NCBI GenBank assembly: GCA_002408085.1
Contig: DHQL01000027.1
Span: 144,996-208,995 of the forward strand
DNA: 64,000 nucleotides
Direction: 5' to 3'
DNA from: Spirochaeta sp. UBA5339
GTDB taxonomy: Bacteria > Spirochaetota > Spirochaetia > DSM-2461
Shown here: piece by piece, positions 1 to 7,412 of the stretch
Layout of the letters: each line of letters begins with the position of its first letter
How positions within the stretch are numbered: position 1 is the stretch's first letter
The notes under the pieces: model-generated
Seen by the model: only the letters and a program-made list of their open reading frames with translations
Told to the model about the DNA's origin: nothing
Databases searched by the model: none
Program-made: the position numbers and the translations under genes

Positions 1-1
1 A

Positions 2-634
2 TCCTCGGACCTGATTCTCTGTCCCCGAGCCAGAATCAAGTCGGACTCCCTGGCAAGGTCCATTCTGGAACAGGCCGCAGGCTGCGATCTTCCGGTTCTG
101 GAGATTGAATATCCCATGGCCCCGGGCAAGGAGGCCCACGGCTCCAGGTGGAAGGAGATTGCCGTCCAGACGGCGGAGCATCTTAATAAGAAGAAGCGCG
201 TCAGCTTTGTGACCCTGGGTGATCCTGGAATCTACTCCTCCTTCTCCTACTTTCTGGAGGCCCTTCTTGAAGAGCTTCCCTCACTGGAGTGGGAGATTGT
301 TCCGGGAGTGAGCAGTATTCAGCTGGCGGCCTCCCGTTCCGGGATTCCTCTGGTTTCCGGACGGGAGAGCTGCGTAATTCTTCCGGCCCCGGAGACGGCG
401 GAGGAACTGGACTCTCTCCTGGAGGCTCACCCCTCCCTTGTGCTGATGAAGGTTTATAAGAAGATCGCCTTTCTGAGGGACTACCTGGAGAGCCGGAAGC
501 TTCTGGAGAGGGCCTGTTTTGTCAAACGGGCGGGTCTTGAAGGTGAGAGTGTAATAACTGATTTTTCCATGGTGGAACCCGGTGAAGAGGGCAATCTGTC
601 AATTGTGATAATTAAAGCAGGTACAAAGAAATGA
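2..634 (+). CDS. cbiL: Precorrin-2 / cobalt-factor II C20-methyltransferase, 5' truncated by the window
   Basis: SAM-dependent methyltransferase that methylates C20 of the corrin precursor in cobalamin synthesis. The open frame runs in from the window edge: before the internal ATG at 116 it reads through PRARIKSDSLAR, a typical early CbiL segment, so that ATG is not the real start. Family motifs seen are VTLGDPGIYSSFSYF (SAM site) and the VPGVSSIQLAAS loop followed by SGIPL. The stop overlaps the next ATG as ATGA (631-634), so it is translationally coupled to cbiF. The following cbiG and cbiH place it in the anaerobic (early cobalt insertion) route. CobI of the aerobic route is the close alternative, but the presence of CbiG argues for CbiL. 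Confidence 0.9.
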   Translation, partial: SSDLILCPRARIKSDSLARSILEQAAGCDLPVLEIEYPMAPGKEAHGSRWKEIAVQTAEHLNKKKRVSFVTLGDPGIYSSFSYFLEALLEELPSLEWEIVPGVSSIQLAASRSGIPLVSGRESCVILPAPETAEELDSLLEAHPSLVLMKVYKKIAFLRDYLESRKLLERACFVKRAGLEGESVITDFSMVEPGEEGNLSIVIIKAGTKK

Positions 635-1440
635 AAGTATATTTTATCGGGGCCGGTCCCGGAGATCCGGAACTTATTACAGTCAAGGGAAGCCGCATTC
701 TCAGCGAGGCTGATGTGGTTATCTACGCGGGCTCCCTTGTCTCTCCTGAGGTCCTCTCCTGGTGCCGTAAGGATGCAGTCATTATGGACTCCGCCTCCAT
801 GGACCTCGAGGAGGTCTGCCGGGTCTACGGTGAAAAGAAGGATCAGGGGGGGACTATTGTCCGCCTCCATACGGGAGATCCCTCCCTCTTCGGCGCCATT
901 CAGGAGCAGATGGAGTACCTCAGGGCCGAAGAGATCGACTATGAGATTATTCCCGGTGTCAGCTCCTTCCAGGCCGCCGCTGCGGCCCTGGAGCAGGAGT
1001 ACACTCTGCCCGGCGTCAGCCAGTCCCTGATTATCAGCAGGGTTGAGGGACGGACCCCTGTTCCCGAGAAGGAGGACCTTGAGGTTCTGGCAAAGTCCCG
1101 GGCGACAATGGCTCTCTTTCTCAGCATCGCCCATATCGACAGGGTCTGTGAGAAGCTGCTGACCTCCTATCCCGAAGAGACCCCCGCGGCCATTGTCTAC
1201 AGGGCCTCCTGGCCCGACCAGAAGATCCTCCGTTCCCGTCTCGGCGAACTGGCACAGACGGTAAAAGAGAGCGGCATCACCCGTCAGGCACTGATAATTG
1301 TGGGGGATGTGCTGGATCAGAACTTCGAGTACTCCAAACTCTACGACCCCGCCTTCAGCCACGGCTGGCGGAAGGGGCGCCTGGACGAAGGTGCAGAAAA
1401 CGGCGAAGAATCCGGTGCAGAATCCGGAAAAGGCGAATAG
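631..1440 (+). CDS. cbiF: Precorrin-4 / cobalt-precorrin-4 C11-methyltransferase
   Basis: Methylates C11 of cobalt-precorrin-4 in corrin ring synthesis. The N-terminus MKVYFIGAGPGDPELITVKG is the classic tetrapyrrole methylase start; HTGDPSLFGAIQEQM (about 92-106) and the PGVSSFQAAAAALEQEYTLPG segment (about 112-134) are the SAM and substrate loops. At 269 aa it is slightly long. The last 18 or so residues are a low-complexity Glu/Gly/Ala/Ser tail (DEGAENGEESGAESGKGE) that I take as a non-catalytic extension. It overlaps cbiL by 4 bases and is followed 4 bases later by the cbiG start. Confidence 0.93.
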   Translation: MKVYFIGAGPGDPELITVKGSRILSEADVVIYAGSLVSPEVLSWCRKDAVIMDSASMDLEEVCRVYGEKKDQGGTIVRLHTGDPSLFGAIQEQMEYLRAEEIDYEIIPGVSSFQAAAAALEQEYTLPGVSQSLIISRVEGRTPVPEKEDLEVLAKSRATMALFLSIAHIDRVCEKLLTSYPEETPAAIVYRASWPDQKILRSRLGELAQTVKESGITRQALIIVGDVLDQNFEYSKLYDPAFSHGWRKGRLDEGAENGEESGAESGKGE

Positions 1441-1444
1441 CCCC

Positions 1445-2206
1445 ATGGGAAGCATGTCCATTGCCGTCCTGGCCGTCACCGACAGCTCCGAAGAGACCGC
1501 CCGGAAGCTGAAGGAGCTCTATCCCGGAAAGGCCGATGTCTACCGTCCTGGAAAGGGTGAGCTGGAGTCTCTAGTCCGGGAAATCTTCACAAAATACGAT
1601 GGCCTTGTCTTTATTATGGCCTCGGGCATTGTGGTCCGGATGATCGCCCCCCTGATCACAGACAAGTATCACGATCCCGCGGTGGTCACCGTGGACGATG
1701 CCTGCCGCTATGCGATAAGCACCCTTTCTGGTCACGAGGGCGGAGCAAACGGTCTGACCTGGAAGGTGGCCTCCCTGCTGGGATGCGAACCGGTGATCAC
1801 AACCGCCTCCGATACAAACCGGGACCTGATTCTGGGAATCGGCTGCCGGAGGGGAACCAGTGCTGAACTGATCAGAGCCGAAGTGGAGACCCTCCTCAAG
1901 GAGCAGGAGATCACCCCTGACAGAATCCGCTGCGCCGCCACGGTCTCCATCAAAAGGGACGAGGCCGGTCTGATCGAGGCGATGGACAGCCTTGAAATCC
2001 CCCTGGTCTTTCTGGAACCCGAAGAGATCAGACACTACAGCTTCCCGGGCATGTCCGAATCGGAAGCCGCAAGAAAACATTTTGATATTCCCGGGGTCTG
2101 CGAACCCTGCGCCATGATCACCGCCCACCGCGGTTCGGTGATGGTGCCCAAGAGAGGGAATAACGGGGTCACACTGGCCCTGGTTAAGGAGAATTTATGT
2201 CACTGA
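1445..2206 (+). CDS. cbiG: Cobalt-precorrin-5A hydrolase CbiG
   Basis: Opens the delta-lactone of cobalt-precorrin-5A and releases acetaldehyde, the step specific to the anaerobic cobalamin pathway. The N-terminal domain includes ASGIVVRMIAPLITDKYHDP and DACRYAISTLSGHEGGAN; the C-terminal domain has GIGCRRGTSAEL and ends with the typical GNNGVTLALVKE. An in-frame ATG at 1298 lies deep inside cbiF and encodes unrelated sequence, so I place the start at 1445 (MGSMSIAVLAV). ATG 1454, preceded by GGGAAG, is an equally possible start. The stop overlaps the cbiH start by 10 bases. Length (253 aa) is short compared with CbiG proteins of about 350 aa, so the middle linker domain appears reduced. Confidence 0.9.
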   Translation: MGSMSIAVLAVTDSSEETARKLKELYPGKADVYRPGKGELESLVREIFTKYDGLVFIMASGIVVRMIAPLITDKYHDPAVVTVDDACRYAISTLSGHEGGANGLTWKVASLLGCEPVITTASDTNRDLILGIGCRRGTSAELIRAEVETLLKEQEITPDRIRCAATVSIKRDEAGLIEAMDSLEIPLVFLEPEEIRHYSFPGMSESEAARKHFDIPGVCEPCAMITAHRGSVMVPKRGNNGVTLALVKENLCH

Positions 2207-2937
2207 CCATAGTCGGAACCGGCCCCGGAACAGATGAGCTTCTGGCCCCCATGGCCCTGGAAGCCCTGAAAACGGCGGACATCGTAATTGGATACAAGAG
2301 TTATATAGAGCTGGTTAAGCACCTGATTCCCGAGGGGACGGAAGTGGAGTCCTACGGGATGATGCAGGAGGTGGAGCGGAGCCGTATGAGCATCGGGAAG
2401 GCCCTCTCCGGACGCAGTGTAGTTATTCTCTCCGGTGGAGACGCTGGGGTATTCAGTATAGCCGGTCCCGTTCTGGAACTGCTTACAGAGGAGCAGCAGG
2501 AGGAGCTGGATGTCAGGATTATTCCCGGCATTACCTCGGCCCTTTCGTCGGCTGCCCTGCTGGGTGCACCCCTGATTCACGACTTCTCCGTGATCTCCCT
2601 GAGCAACCTCCTGACACCCACCGAGCTGATACAGAAGAGGCTTAACCTTGCGGCGGAGGGGGACTTTGTCACCGTACTCTACAATCCCGCCAGCAAGAAG
2701 CGGACTCAGCTGATCCGGGAAACCCGGGATATCTACCTGAACCACCGGAAGCCTGAGACCCCCGTGGGGATTATCCGCCACGGCTTCAGGGCTGACCAGG
2801 AGGTCGTGATCACCACGCTGGATAAGATGCTGGATCATCAGATCGATATGAACACCACCGTGGTCATCGGCAACTCCATGAGCTATGTGAAGGGCCGGTT
2901 TATGATCACCCCTCGGGGCTACCGTATCGAGGATTGA
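2197..2937 (+). CDS. cbiH: Precorrin-3B / cobalt-factor III C17-methyltransferase
   Basis: Performs C17 methylation and ring contraction in cobalamin biosynthesis. The sequence begins MSLTIVGTGPGTDELLAPMA; GGDAGVFSIAG (about 80-90) and IIPGITSALSSAALLGAPLIHDF are the methylase signature loops; DFVTVLYNPASKKR is a strong CbiH/CobJ motif. It is 246 aa, a normal single-domain length without the extra ferredoxin-like domain some CobJ proteins carry. Overlapping starts and stops link it to cbiL-cbiF-cbiG in one transcript. No terminator is seen in the 87 bases before corA, so read-through into the transporter is possible. Confidence 0.93.
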   Translation: MSLTIVGTGPGTDELLAPMALEALKTADIVIGYKSYIELVKHLIPEGTEVESYGMMQEVERSRMSIGKALSGRSVVILSGGDAGVFSIAGPVLELLTEEQQEELDVRIIPGITSALSSAALLGAPLIHDFSVISLSNLLTPTELIQKRLNLAAEGDFVTVLYNPASKKRTQLIRETRDIYLNHRKPETPVGIIRHGFRADQEVVITTLDKMLDHQIDMNTTVVIGNSMSYVKGRFMITPRGYRIED

Positions 2938-3024
2938 CCGGTTACAGGCCGGCATAGAGGATATTCAGAATTTCCTGTTAATAATCATCACCGGTGTAGT
3001 ATTATTAAGGGACAGGAGATTTTT

Positions 3025-4089
3025 ATGGCCCGATTTCTGAAAAACAGATCCGCCGTCCTGGGCAAGGCCCCGGGGGATCTGGTCTTTGTGGGTGACCGGA
3101 AGGTCGACAATCCCACCATTACCCTTATCGAATACACCCCCGATTCCCTGGAAAGGACTGAAGTCGGGAATATACGGGATGTCTTTCCCGTGAAGGAGAG
3201 TCCCGCTGTCTCCTGGATCAATATCAACGGTCTCCACGACATGGATCTTATCCGTGAGACCGGCAGGGGCTTTGATCTTCACCCTCTGACAATGGAGGAC
3301 ATTCTCAATACGGGACAGCGTCCCAAGCTGGAAGAGTACGACAACTATCTCTTTATCTCATGCAAGATGATGAAGTATGACGAGGAGAAGAGGATTGTCA
3401 GCTCCGAGCAGCTGGCCCTTGTTCTGGGTGAAAACTTTCTGCTGACCTTTCAGGAGCGGCCGGGAGATGTGTTTGATCCGGTCCGGGAGAGAATAAGAAA
3501 GAAGAAGGGGCGTATCCGTACCTCCACCGTGGACTATCTGGCTTACTCCCTTCTTGATACAATTGTGGATAACTACATCTATATTATCGAGAGGCTGGGA
3601 GAACAGATCGAGGACAACGAGGAGCAGATTCTTGAAGGCCCCGGCAGAGACTCACTGGAGAAGATCAACAACTATAAGCGGGAGCTTATCTACCTGAGAA
3701 AGTCCATCCGTCCCGCCCGTGAGTTTGTTCTTCAGATGAGCCGTCTTGAGTCCGAACTGATCAGGTCGAATACTCTTCCCTTTATCAAGGATCTGCAGGA
3801 TCTCTGCACACAGGCGGTGGAGACGGTGGATCTCTACAGGGATATGCTGTCCGACCAGCTGGACCTGTACAACACCATGGTAGGGAACCGCCTGAACGAG
3901 ATAATGAAGATTCTGACCATCTTTTCAGCGATTTTTATTCCCCTGACCTTTATCGCCGGAATCTACGGCACCAACTTCGAGTACCTGCCGGAACTGGGCT
4001 TCCGCTATGCCTACTATGTGTTCTGGGGAGTTCTTGTTCTTGTGGCGGCTCTGATGCTGCGGTTCTTTAAAAAAAAGAAGTGGCTCTAA
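3025..4089 (+). CDS. corA: CorA-type divalent cation (Mg2+/Co2+) channel with GTN instead of GMN
   Basis: Pentameric inner-membrane Mg2+ or Co2+ channel. The 354-aa protein has a cytoplasmic alpha/beta N-terminal domain, long stalk helices (about 170-290) and two C-terminal transmembrane helices (about 297-315 and 328-348), ending in the basic tail FKKKKWL. The selectivity loop after TM1 reads IYGTNFEYLPEL: the nearly invariant GMN motif is GTN here (residues 315-317, codons GGC ACC AAC). RBS AGGAG precedes ATG 3025. It lies 87 bases after cbiH, which makes cobalt supply for cobalamin an attractive but unproven role. A Mg2+ channel, or an exporter-like homologue, remains possible. Confidence 0.88.
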   Translation: MARFLKNRSAVLGKAPGDLVFVGDRKVDNPTITLIEYTPDSLERTEVGNIRDVFPVKESPAVSWININGLHDMDLIRETGRGFDLHPLTMEDILNTGQRPKLEEYDNYLFISCKMMKYDEEKRIVSSEQLALVLGENFLLTFQERPGDVFDPVRERIRKKKGRIRTSTVDYLAYSLLDTIVDNYIYIIERLGEQIEDNEEQILEGPGRDSLEKINNYKRELIYLRKSIRPAREFVLQMSRLESELIRSNTLPFIKDLQDLCTQAVETVDLYRDMLSDQLDLYNTMVGNRLNEIMKILTIFSAIFIPLTFIAGIYGTNFEYLPELGFRYAYYVFWGVLVLVAALMLRFFKKKKWL

Positions 4090-4132
4090 ACGCCCCGGGG
4101 GGCAGCAGAGAGATAAAAAGGAGTTTAAGCAG

Positions 4133-4543
4133 ATGAAAAAGTACCTTCTTATAACAGCCGGTTCCATTACCCTGGCTCTGGGAGTGGCGGGAATCTTTCT
4201 GCCGGTCCTTCCGACAACCCCCTTTCTGCTTCTGAGCGCCTGGTGCTATCTGCGGAGTTCCATCCGCCTCTATAACTGGCTCATCAATCACAGGGTCCTG
4301 GGACTCTATATCTACTCCTACCTTACATACAGAGCCATAACCCTGAAGGCCAAGGTCACCATGATTCTGACCCTCTGGCTTGTAATGGGATCCACAATAA
4401 TCTTCTTTATCGATCCCCTCTGGCTCAGAATACTTCTGGCAGTTATAGGCTGCGGTGTGACGGTCCATCTTGTGACCATAAAGACCCTCACAGCCGAGAT
4501 GAAAGAGGAAATCAGGCAGGAACCGGACCGGGAGGCCCTTTAG
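4133..4543 (+). CDS. DUF454 (YbaN-like) small inner-membrane protein
   Basis: Small membrane protein of the DUF454/YbaN family, function unknown. The N-terminal part shows the family's run LGVAGIFLPVLPTTPFLLLSAWCY (about 17-40), then a basic, Tyr-rich loop with WLINHRVLGLYI, and two further hydrophobic helices (about 78-112). A good RBS (AAGGAG) lies 10 bases upstream of the ATG. The stop overlaps the stop of the convergent MATE gene by 4 bases, so no terminator separates them. Family assignment is good; nothing in the context says more about its job. Confidence 0.8.
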   Translation: MKKYLLITAGSITLALGVAGIFLPVLPTTPFLLLSAWCYLRSSIRLYNWLINHRVLGLYIYSYLTYRAITLKAKVTMILTLWLVMGSTIIFFIDPLWLRILLAVIGCGVTVHLVTIKTLTAEMKEEIRQEPDREAL

Positions 4544-5910
4544 GAGACCTGTTTTACCATCACCGGCTCTTCAATCCCGTTCCACATCTTTCGGTTCTTA
4601 TAAGTGTATATGATGGCCGACATAATCAGTGAGAACATATCCGCCACAGGCTGAGCCATTATGACTCCTGTAAGTCCAAAGAGGCTGTTCAGGATGATGA
4701 TCATAGGAACAAAGACAAATCCCTGCCTGCTTATGGATATTATCAGAGACTCCCTTGCGGCGCCGATGGCCTGGAGTGAGTTGATATAGACAAAAAGGAT
4801 TCCGATAACCGGTCCTGTTAGCAGAAGATATCTGGTAAAACTTATTCCGTGGCTGTAGACCTCACCCGAGTCGATAAAGGCTCCCACTATTCCCGAGGCG
4901 CCGACCCAGCATCCCAGGGTCAGGACCGATCCCAGAATCACAGTATAGATAATAGAGGTCCTCATTATGGCATTGAATCTTTTGTGGTCTCCGGCTCCAA
5001 AGCTGTAGCCCAGCAGGGGCTGAATACCCGCGCCCAGACCGATCTGGAGCAGGGCGACAATAAGGACAACCTTCATGGCCACACCCATGGCAGCCACCTC
5101 TATATCGCCGTAGGCGGCCAGGTAGTTGTTGAGGAGGATGGAGGAGAGGCTCATTAGCACATTGTTCAGAGCCGCGGGGATGCCGATAGCCATAACTCCC
5201 GTAAAAACCTTATCCTTTATTCGGAAATCCCGGGGCGCGATGGATAGAATGGTTTTTCCTCTCAGAATATAGTTGAGGTAGTAGATGCTTCCCGCCATGT
5301 TTCCGATCAGTGTTGCCAGGGCCGCGCCGGCCACTCCCATATCCAGGGTGAGGATCATAATGGGGTCCAGGATGATATTGACGATGGTACCCAGCATGGT
5401 TCCCATCATCGCTTCCTTTGCCTTACCCTCGGCCCTGACAATATTGCTGAAGGCTATGGAGATAATGACAAAGGGGGCGCTGGGGGCGACGATGGCGAGA
5501 TAGTCTCTGGCAAATCCGATGGTCTGTTCGCTGGTCCCGATGGCTTTAAGAATAAAGGGCATCAGAATCCAGAAAGTCAGAGTGAAGAGCACTCCCAATA
5601 AAATGGATGAATAGAAAACAAAGGAGGAGACCTTCCGGGCATGATCCTTGTCTCCGGCTCCCAGAGAACGTGAGATCACCGAGGTTCCCCCGATACCAAG
5701 CAGGTTACCGGTGGCCATAAAAAGGAGGAACACCGGCATGGCCAGGGAGACGGCTGCCACCTGAAAGGGGTCGCCGGTCTGACCCACAAAGTAGGTATCC
5801 GCAATATTGTAGATCAGAACCACAACCATTCCGATAATGGCTGGGACCGCGCTTTTCAGTATGGCCCTGGGGACGGGCATCTTTTCAAAAATTTCCTTAT
5901 CTATTTCCAA
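4540..5910 (-). CDS. MATE family multidrug/cation antiporter
   Basis: Na+- or H+-coupled exporter of the MATE superfamily in the inner membrane. The 456 aa form twelve predicted transmembrane helices in two homologous halves; the N-terminal half contains YNIADTYFVGQTGDPFQVAAVSLAMPV and GIGGTSVISRSLGAGD, and the C-terminal half GLGAGIQPLLGYSFGAGDHKR, both typical of the DinF/NorM-like bacterial branch. Its start overlaps the end of the MarR-family gene by 10 bases, so regulator and pump form one transcript, probably opened when a drug or metabolite releases the regulator from the operator at 6372-6385. Confidence 0.9.
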   Translation of the reverse strand: MEIDKEIFEKMPVPRAILKSAVPAIIGMVVVLIYNIADTYFVGQTGDPFQVAAVSLAMPVFLLFMATGNLLGIGGTSVISRSLGAGDKDHARKVSSFVFYSSILLGVLFTLTFWILMPFILKAIGTSEQTIGFARDYLAIVAPSAPFVIISIAFSNIVRAEGKAKEAMMGTMLGTIVNIILDPIMILTLDMGVAGAALATLIGNMAGSIYYLNYILRGKTILSIAPRDFRIKDKVFTGVMAIGIPAALNNVLMSLSSILLNNYLAAYGDIEVAAMGVAMKVVLIVALLQIGLGAGIQPLLGYSFGAGDHKRFNAIMRTSIIYTVILGSVLTLGCWVGASGIVGAFIDSGEVYSHGISFTRYLLLTGPVIGILFVYINSLQAIGAARESLIISISRQGFVFVPMIIILNSLFGLTGVIMAQPVADMFSLIMSAIIYTYKNRKMWNGIEEPVMVKQVS

Positions 5911-6347
5911 TGTTCAGAGTCCTTGTTTAAATTTCTGTATACTCTTTCAAGAAGGACGCTCAGGGTCTCTTTCTCCTCATCCGTAAAACCGGTAAGGAGG
6001 ACTCCGTCGGCCTCTTCCTTGAAATCCTTCATTCTCCGGTGAATCTTCTCCTCTTCGGGAGTCAGTTCAACAATCTTGTTCCGTTTGTCCTTCTCGTCCA
6101 TTCGGGTCGCTATCAGTTTTTTCTCTTCCAGTCTTTTAATTATCCCCACAGTGGTGGGGTGGGAGATCTCAAAGTGTTCCTGTATCTCCCTCTGGCTGAC
6201 GGTTTCGGATCTTCTTTCGTTGAGATAGCCAAGGAAACGTCCCTGTTTGGTTGTAATCCCGAAGGGTTCCAGCTCCTGGTTGATCTTTCGGTCCAGTTCC
6301 TTGCCGATAAGCTGGATCAGCAGCCCCGTATCGTGTTTGTCAGGCAT
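5901..6347 (-). CDS. MarR-family transcriptional regulator of the MATE operon
   Basis: Winged-helix repressor of the MarR family, 148 aa. The recognition region includes TVSQREIQEHFEISHPTTVGIIKRLEEKKLIATRMDEKDKRNKIVELTPEE, with helix-turn-helix and wing (DEKDKRNK) as in MarR/SlyA. The RBS AAGGA precedes ATG 6347. A perfect inverted repeat lies over the predicted transcription start, which supports autorepression of itself and the downstream MATE pump. The inducing ligand cannot be read from the sequence. Confidence 0.92.
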   Translation of the reverse strand: MPDKHDTGLLIQLIGKELDRKINQELEPFGITTKQGRFLGYLNERRSETVSQREIQEHFEISHPTTVGIIKRLEEKKLIATRMDEKDKRNKIVELTPEEEKIHRRMKDFKEEADGVLLTGFTDEEKETLSVLLERVYRNLNKDSEHWK

Positions 6348-6371
6348 TCTCAGTCCTTAGCTTGAAAAAAG

Positions 6372-6385
6372 TGTAGCACGCTACA
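6372..6385. promoter_or_regulatory. Probable MarR operator, perfect inverted repeat TGTAGC-N2-GCTACA
   Basis: Two perfect 6-base arms, TGTAGC and GCTACA, separated by AC, with A/T-rich flanks. The centre is about 31 bases from the marR start codon and coincides with the predicted +1 of the marR promoter (-35 TTGACT at 6413-6408, 17-base spacer, -10 TTAAAT at 6390-6385). Size and position are those of a MarR-type operator; binding itself is inference. Confidence 0.7.
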
Positions 6386-6413
6386 TTTAATAATTTTCCG
6401 GAAAAAGAGTCAA
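6385..6413 (-). promoter_or_regulatory. Promoter of the marR-MATE operon
   Basis: On the minus strand TTGACT, a 17-base spacer and TTAAAT. The -10 touches the operator, so repressor binding would block transcription initiation. Confidence 0.5.
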
Positions 6414-6456
6414 TAATGAAGGATGGAAAACAGGAATAATTGACATTGATCTCTCC

Positions 6457-6484
6457 TTGCGATTCACAGCTCAGGAGTTATACT
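6457..6484 (+). promoter_or_regulatory. Promoter of the DUF1761 gene, possibly leaderless
   Basis: TTGCGA, a 16-base spacer, then TATACT (6479-6484). The ATG at 6492 is only 7 bases after the -10, so transcription would begin at or next to the start codon. The only SD-like GGAG is about 15 bases upstream of the ATG, too far to be ideal. Confidence 0.4.
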
Positions 6485-6491
6485 TTATTGA

Positions 6492-6905
6492 ATGAGTAGT
6501 ATATTTTTAGTGAACTGGCTGCCTCTGGTAACAGGTGTTCTCTGGTCCCTGATTCTCGGGATGATCTGGTACAGTCCGAAAGTCTTTTTCAGGACCTGGC
6601 AGAAGGCTGTCGGTTTGACAGATGAGATGATGAAAGAGGGGAGTCCCGGCAGGTCCATGGCCTTTGGTCTTCTGGCAAACTCTTTCTCGGTCTACGGCCT
6701 TGGTGTTCTGATAGGAGTTTTGGGTGCGGAAAACCCTGTGGCCGGAGCCCTCTTCGGAGCCTTTATCGGTCTCATTATTGTGACCGCATCGGAGATCAAT
6801 AACGGCTCTTTCCGGATGACAAAGCCTGTTGTCTATCTTATTGACGGCGGATACCGGACCCTTATGATGGCGGGAGCTGGTGCCCTTTTCGGCCTCTGGC
6901 AGTAG
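6492..6905 (+). CDS. DUF1761 family membrane protein
   Basis: 137-aa integral membrane protein with four predicted helices. The first contains NWLPLVTGVLWSLILGMIWYSPKVFFRTWQK, a recognisable DUF1761 opening (W-P and WYSP motifs), followed by GLTDEMMKEG and helices at about 55-75, 80-100 and 115-135. The function of the family is not known. The gene stands alone after the divergent marR operon. It lacks a well-spaced ribosome binding site and has a -10-like hexamer 7 bases before ATG, which suggests leaderless translation. Confidence 0.8.
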   Translation: MSSIFLVNWLPLVTGVLWSLILGMIWYSPKVFFRTWQKAVGLTDEMMKEGSPGRSMAFGLLANSFSVYGLGVLIGVLGAENPVAGALFGAFIGLIIVTASEINNGSFRMTKPVVYLIDGGYRTLMMAGAGALFGLWQ

Positions 6906-6925
6906 GAGTTTGTCTCTCTTTCCGT

Positions 6926-6931
6926 TATAAT
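6926..6931 (+). promoter_or_regulatory. -10 box TATAAT seven bases before the MDP-1 start codon
   Basis: A perfect TATAAT followed by exactly seven bases and ATG 6939. No good -35 is seen at 16-18 bases, and no Shine-Dalgarno precedes the ATG. The arrangement matches leaderless promoters known from other bacteria. Confidence 0.45.
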
Positions 6932-6938
6932 CGGGACC

Positions 6939-7400
6939 ATGCTTTTTGTATTTGACCTCGATTTTACCCTCTGGGATTGCGGAGGAACCTGGTGCGACTG
7001 CACAAGGCCTCCCTACAGGCGCGATGGGCAGGCTGTTGCCGATGCCGCGGGCCGTGAGATTACCCTATATCACGATGTACTGGATATTATCAGAGACCTG
7101 AAGAGTCTGAATCATCAGATTGCAGCCGCCTCGAGGACCCATGAACCTGCCTGGGCACGGCAGCTTCTTATACTTCTCGATGCGGATCACCTTTTTGACT
7201 ATATGGAGATCTACCCCGGGCCGAAACATCCTCATTTCAAAAGCCTCAGGGAGAAGAGCGGTCTGGATTACTCCGAAATGGCCTTCTTTGATGATGAAGA
7301 GAGAAATATCAGGGATATTTCGGCACTGGGTGTTAAATCCGTTTTTGTACCTGACGGTCTTCACCGGGGACTGATCAGAAAGATCCTCCCCGATTTCTAG
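6939..7400 (+). CDS. MDP-1-type HAD phosphatase
   Basis: Magnesium-dependent phosphatase of the HAD superfamily, MDP-1 branch (Acid_PPase), 153 aa, cytoplasmic. HAD motif I is FDLDFTLWD (residues 4-12, DxDxT nucleophile and acid Asp); motif II is the Ser of AAASRTHEP; motif III/IV is the basic GPKHPHF region with FFDDEERNI supplying the metal-binding Asp pair. The physiological substrate of this family is uncertain (phosphotyrosine and glycation-related phosphosugars have been proposed for eukaryotic MDP-1). It ends 12 bases from the convergent alcohol dehydrogenase gene. Confidence 0.85.
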   Translation: MLFVFDLDFTLWDCGGTWCDCTRPPYRRDGQAVADAAGREITLYHDVLDIIRDLKSLNHQIAAASRTHEPAWARQLLILLDADHLFDYMEIYPGPKHPHFKSLREKSGLDYSEMAFFDDEERNIRDISALGVKSVFVPDGLHRGLIRKILPDF

Positions 7401-7412
7401 ACTTCCGCTCCT

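Noticed and set aside
1298..1444. Upstream extension of cbiG
   Set aside because: The extra 49 residues lie inside cbiF and do not resemble CbiG; the family start fits 1445 or 1454.
481..1479. 332-codon minus-strand frame across cbiL, cbiF and cbiG
   Set aside because: Antisense to three well-supported coupled genes.
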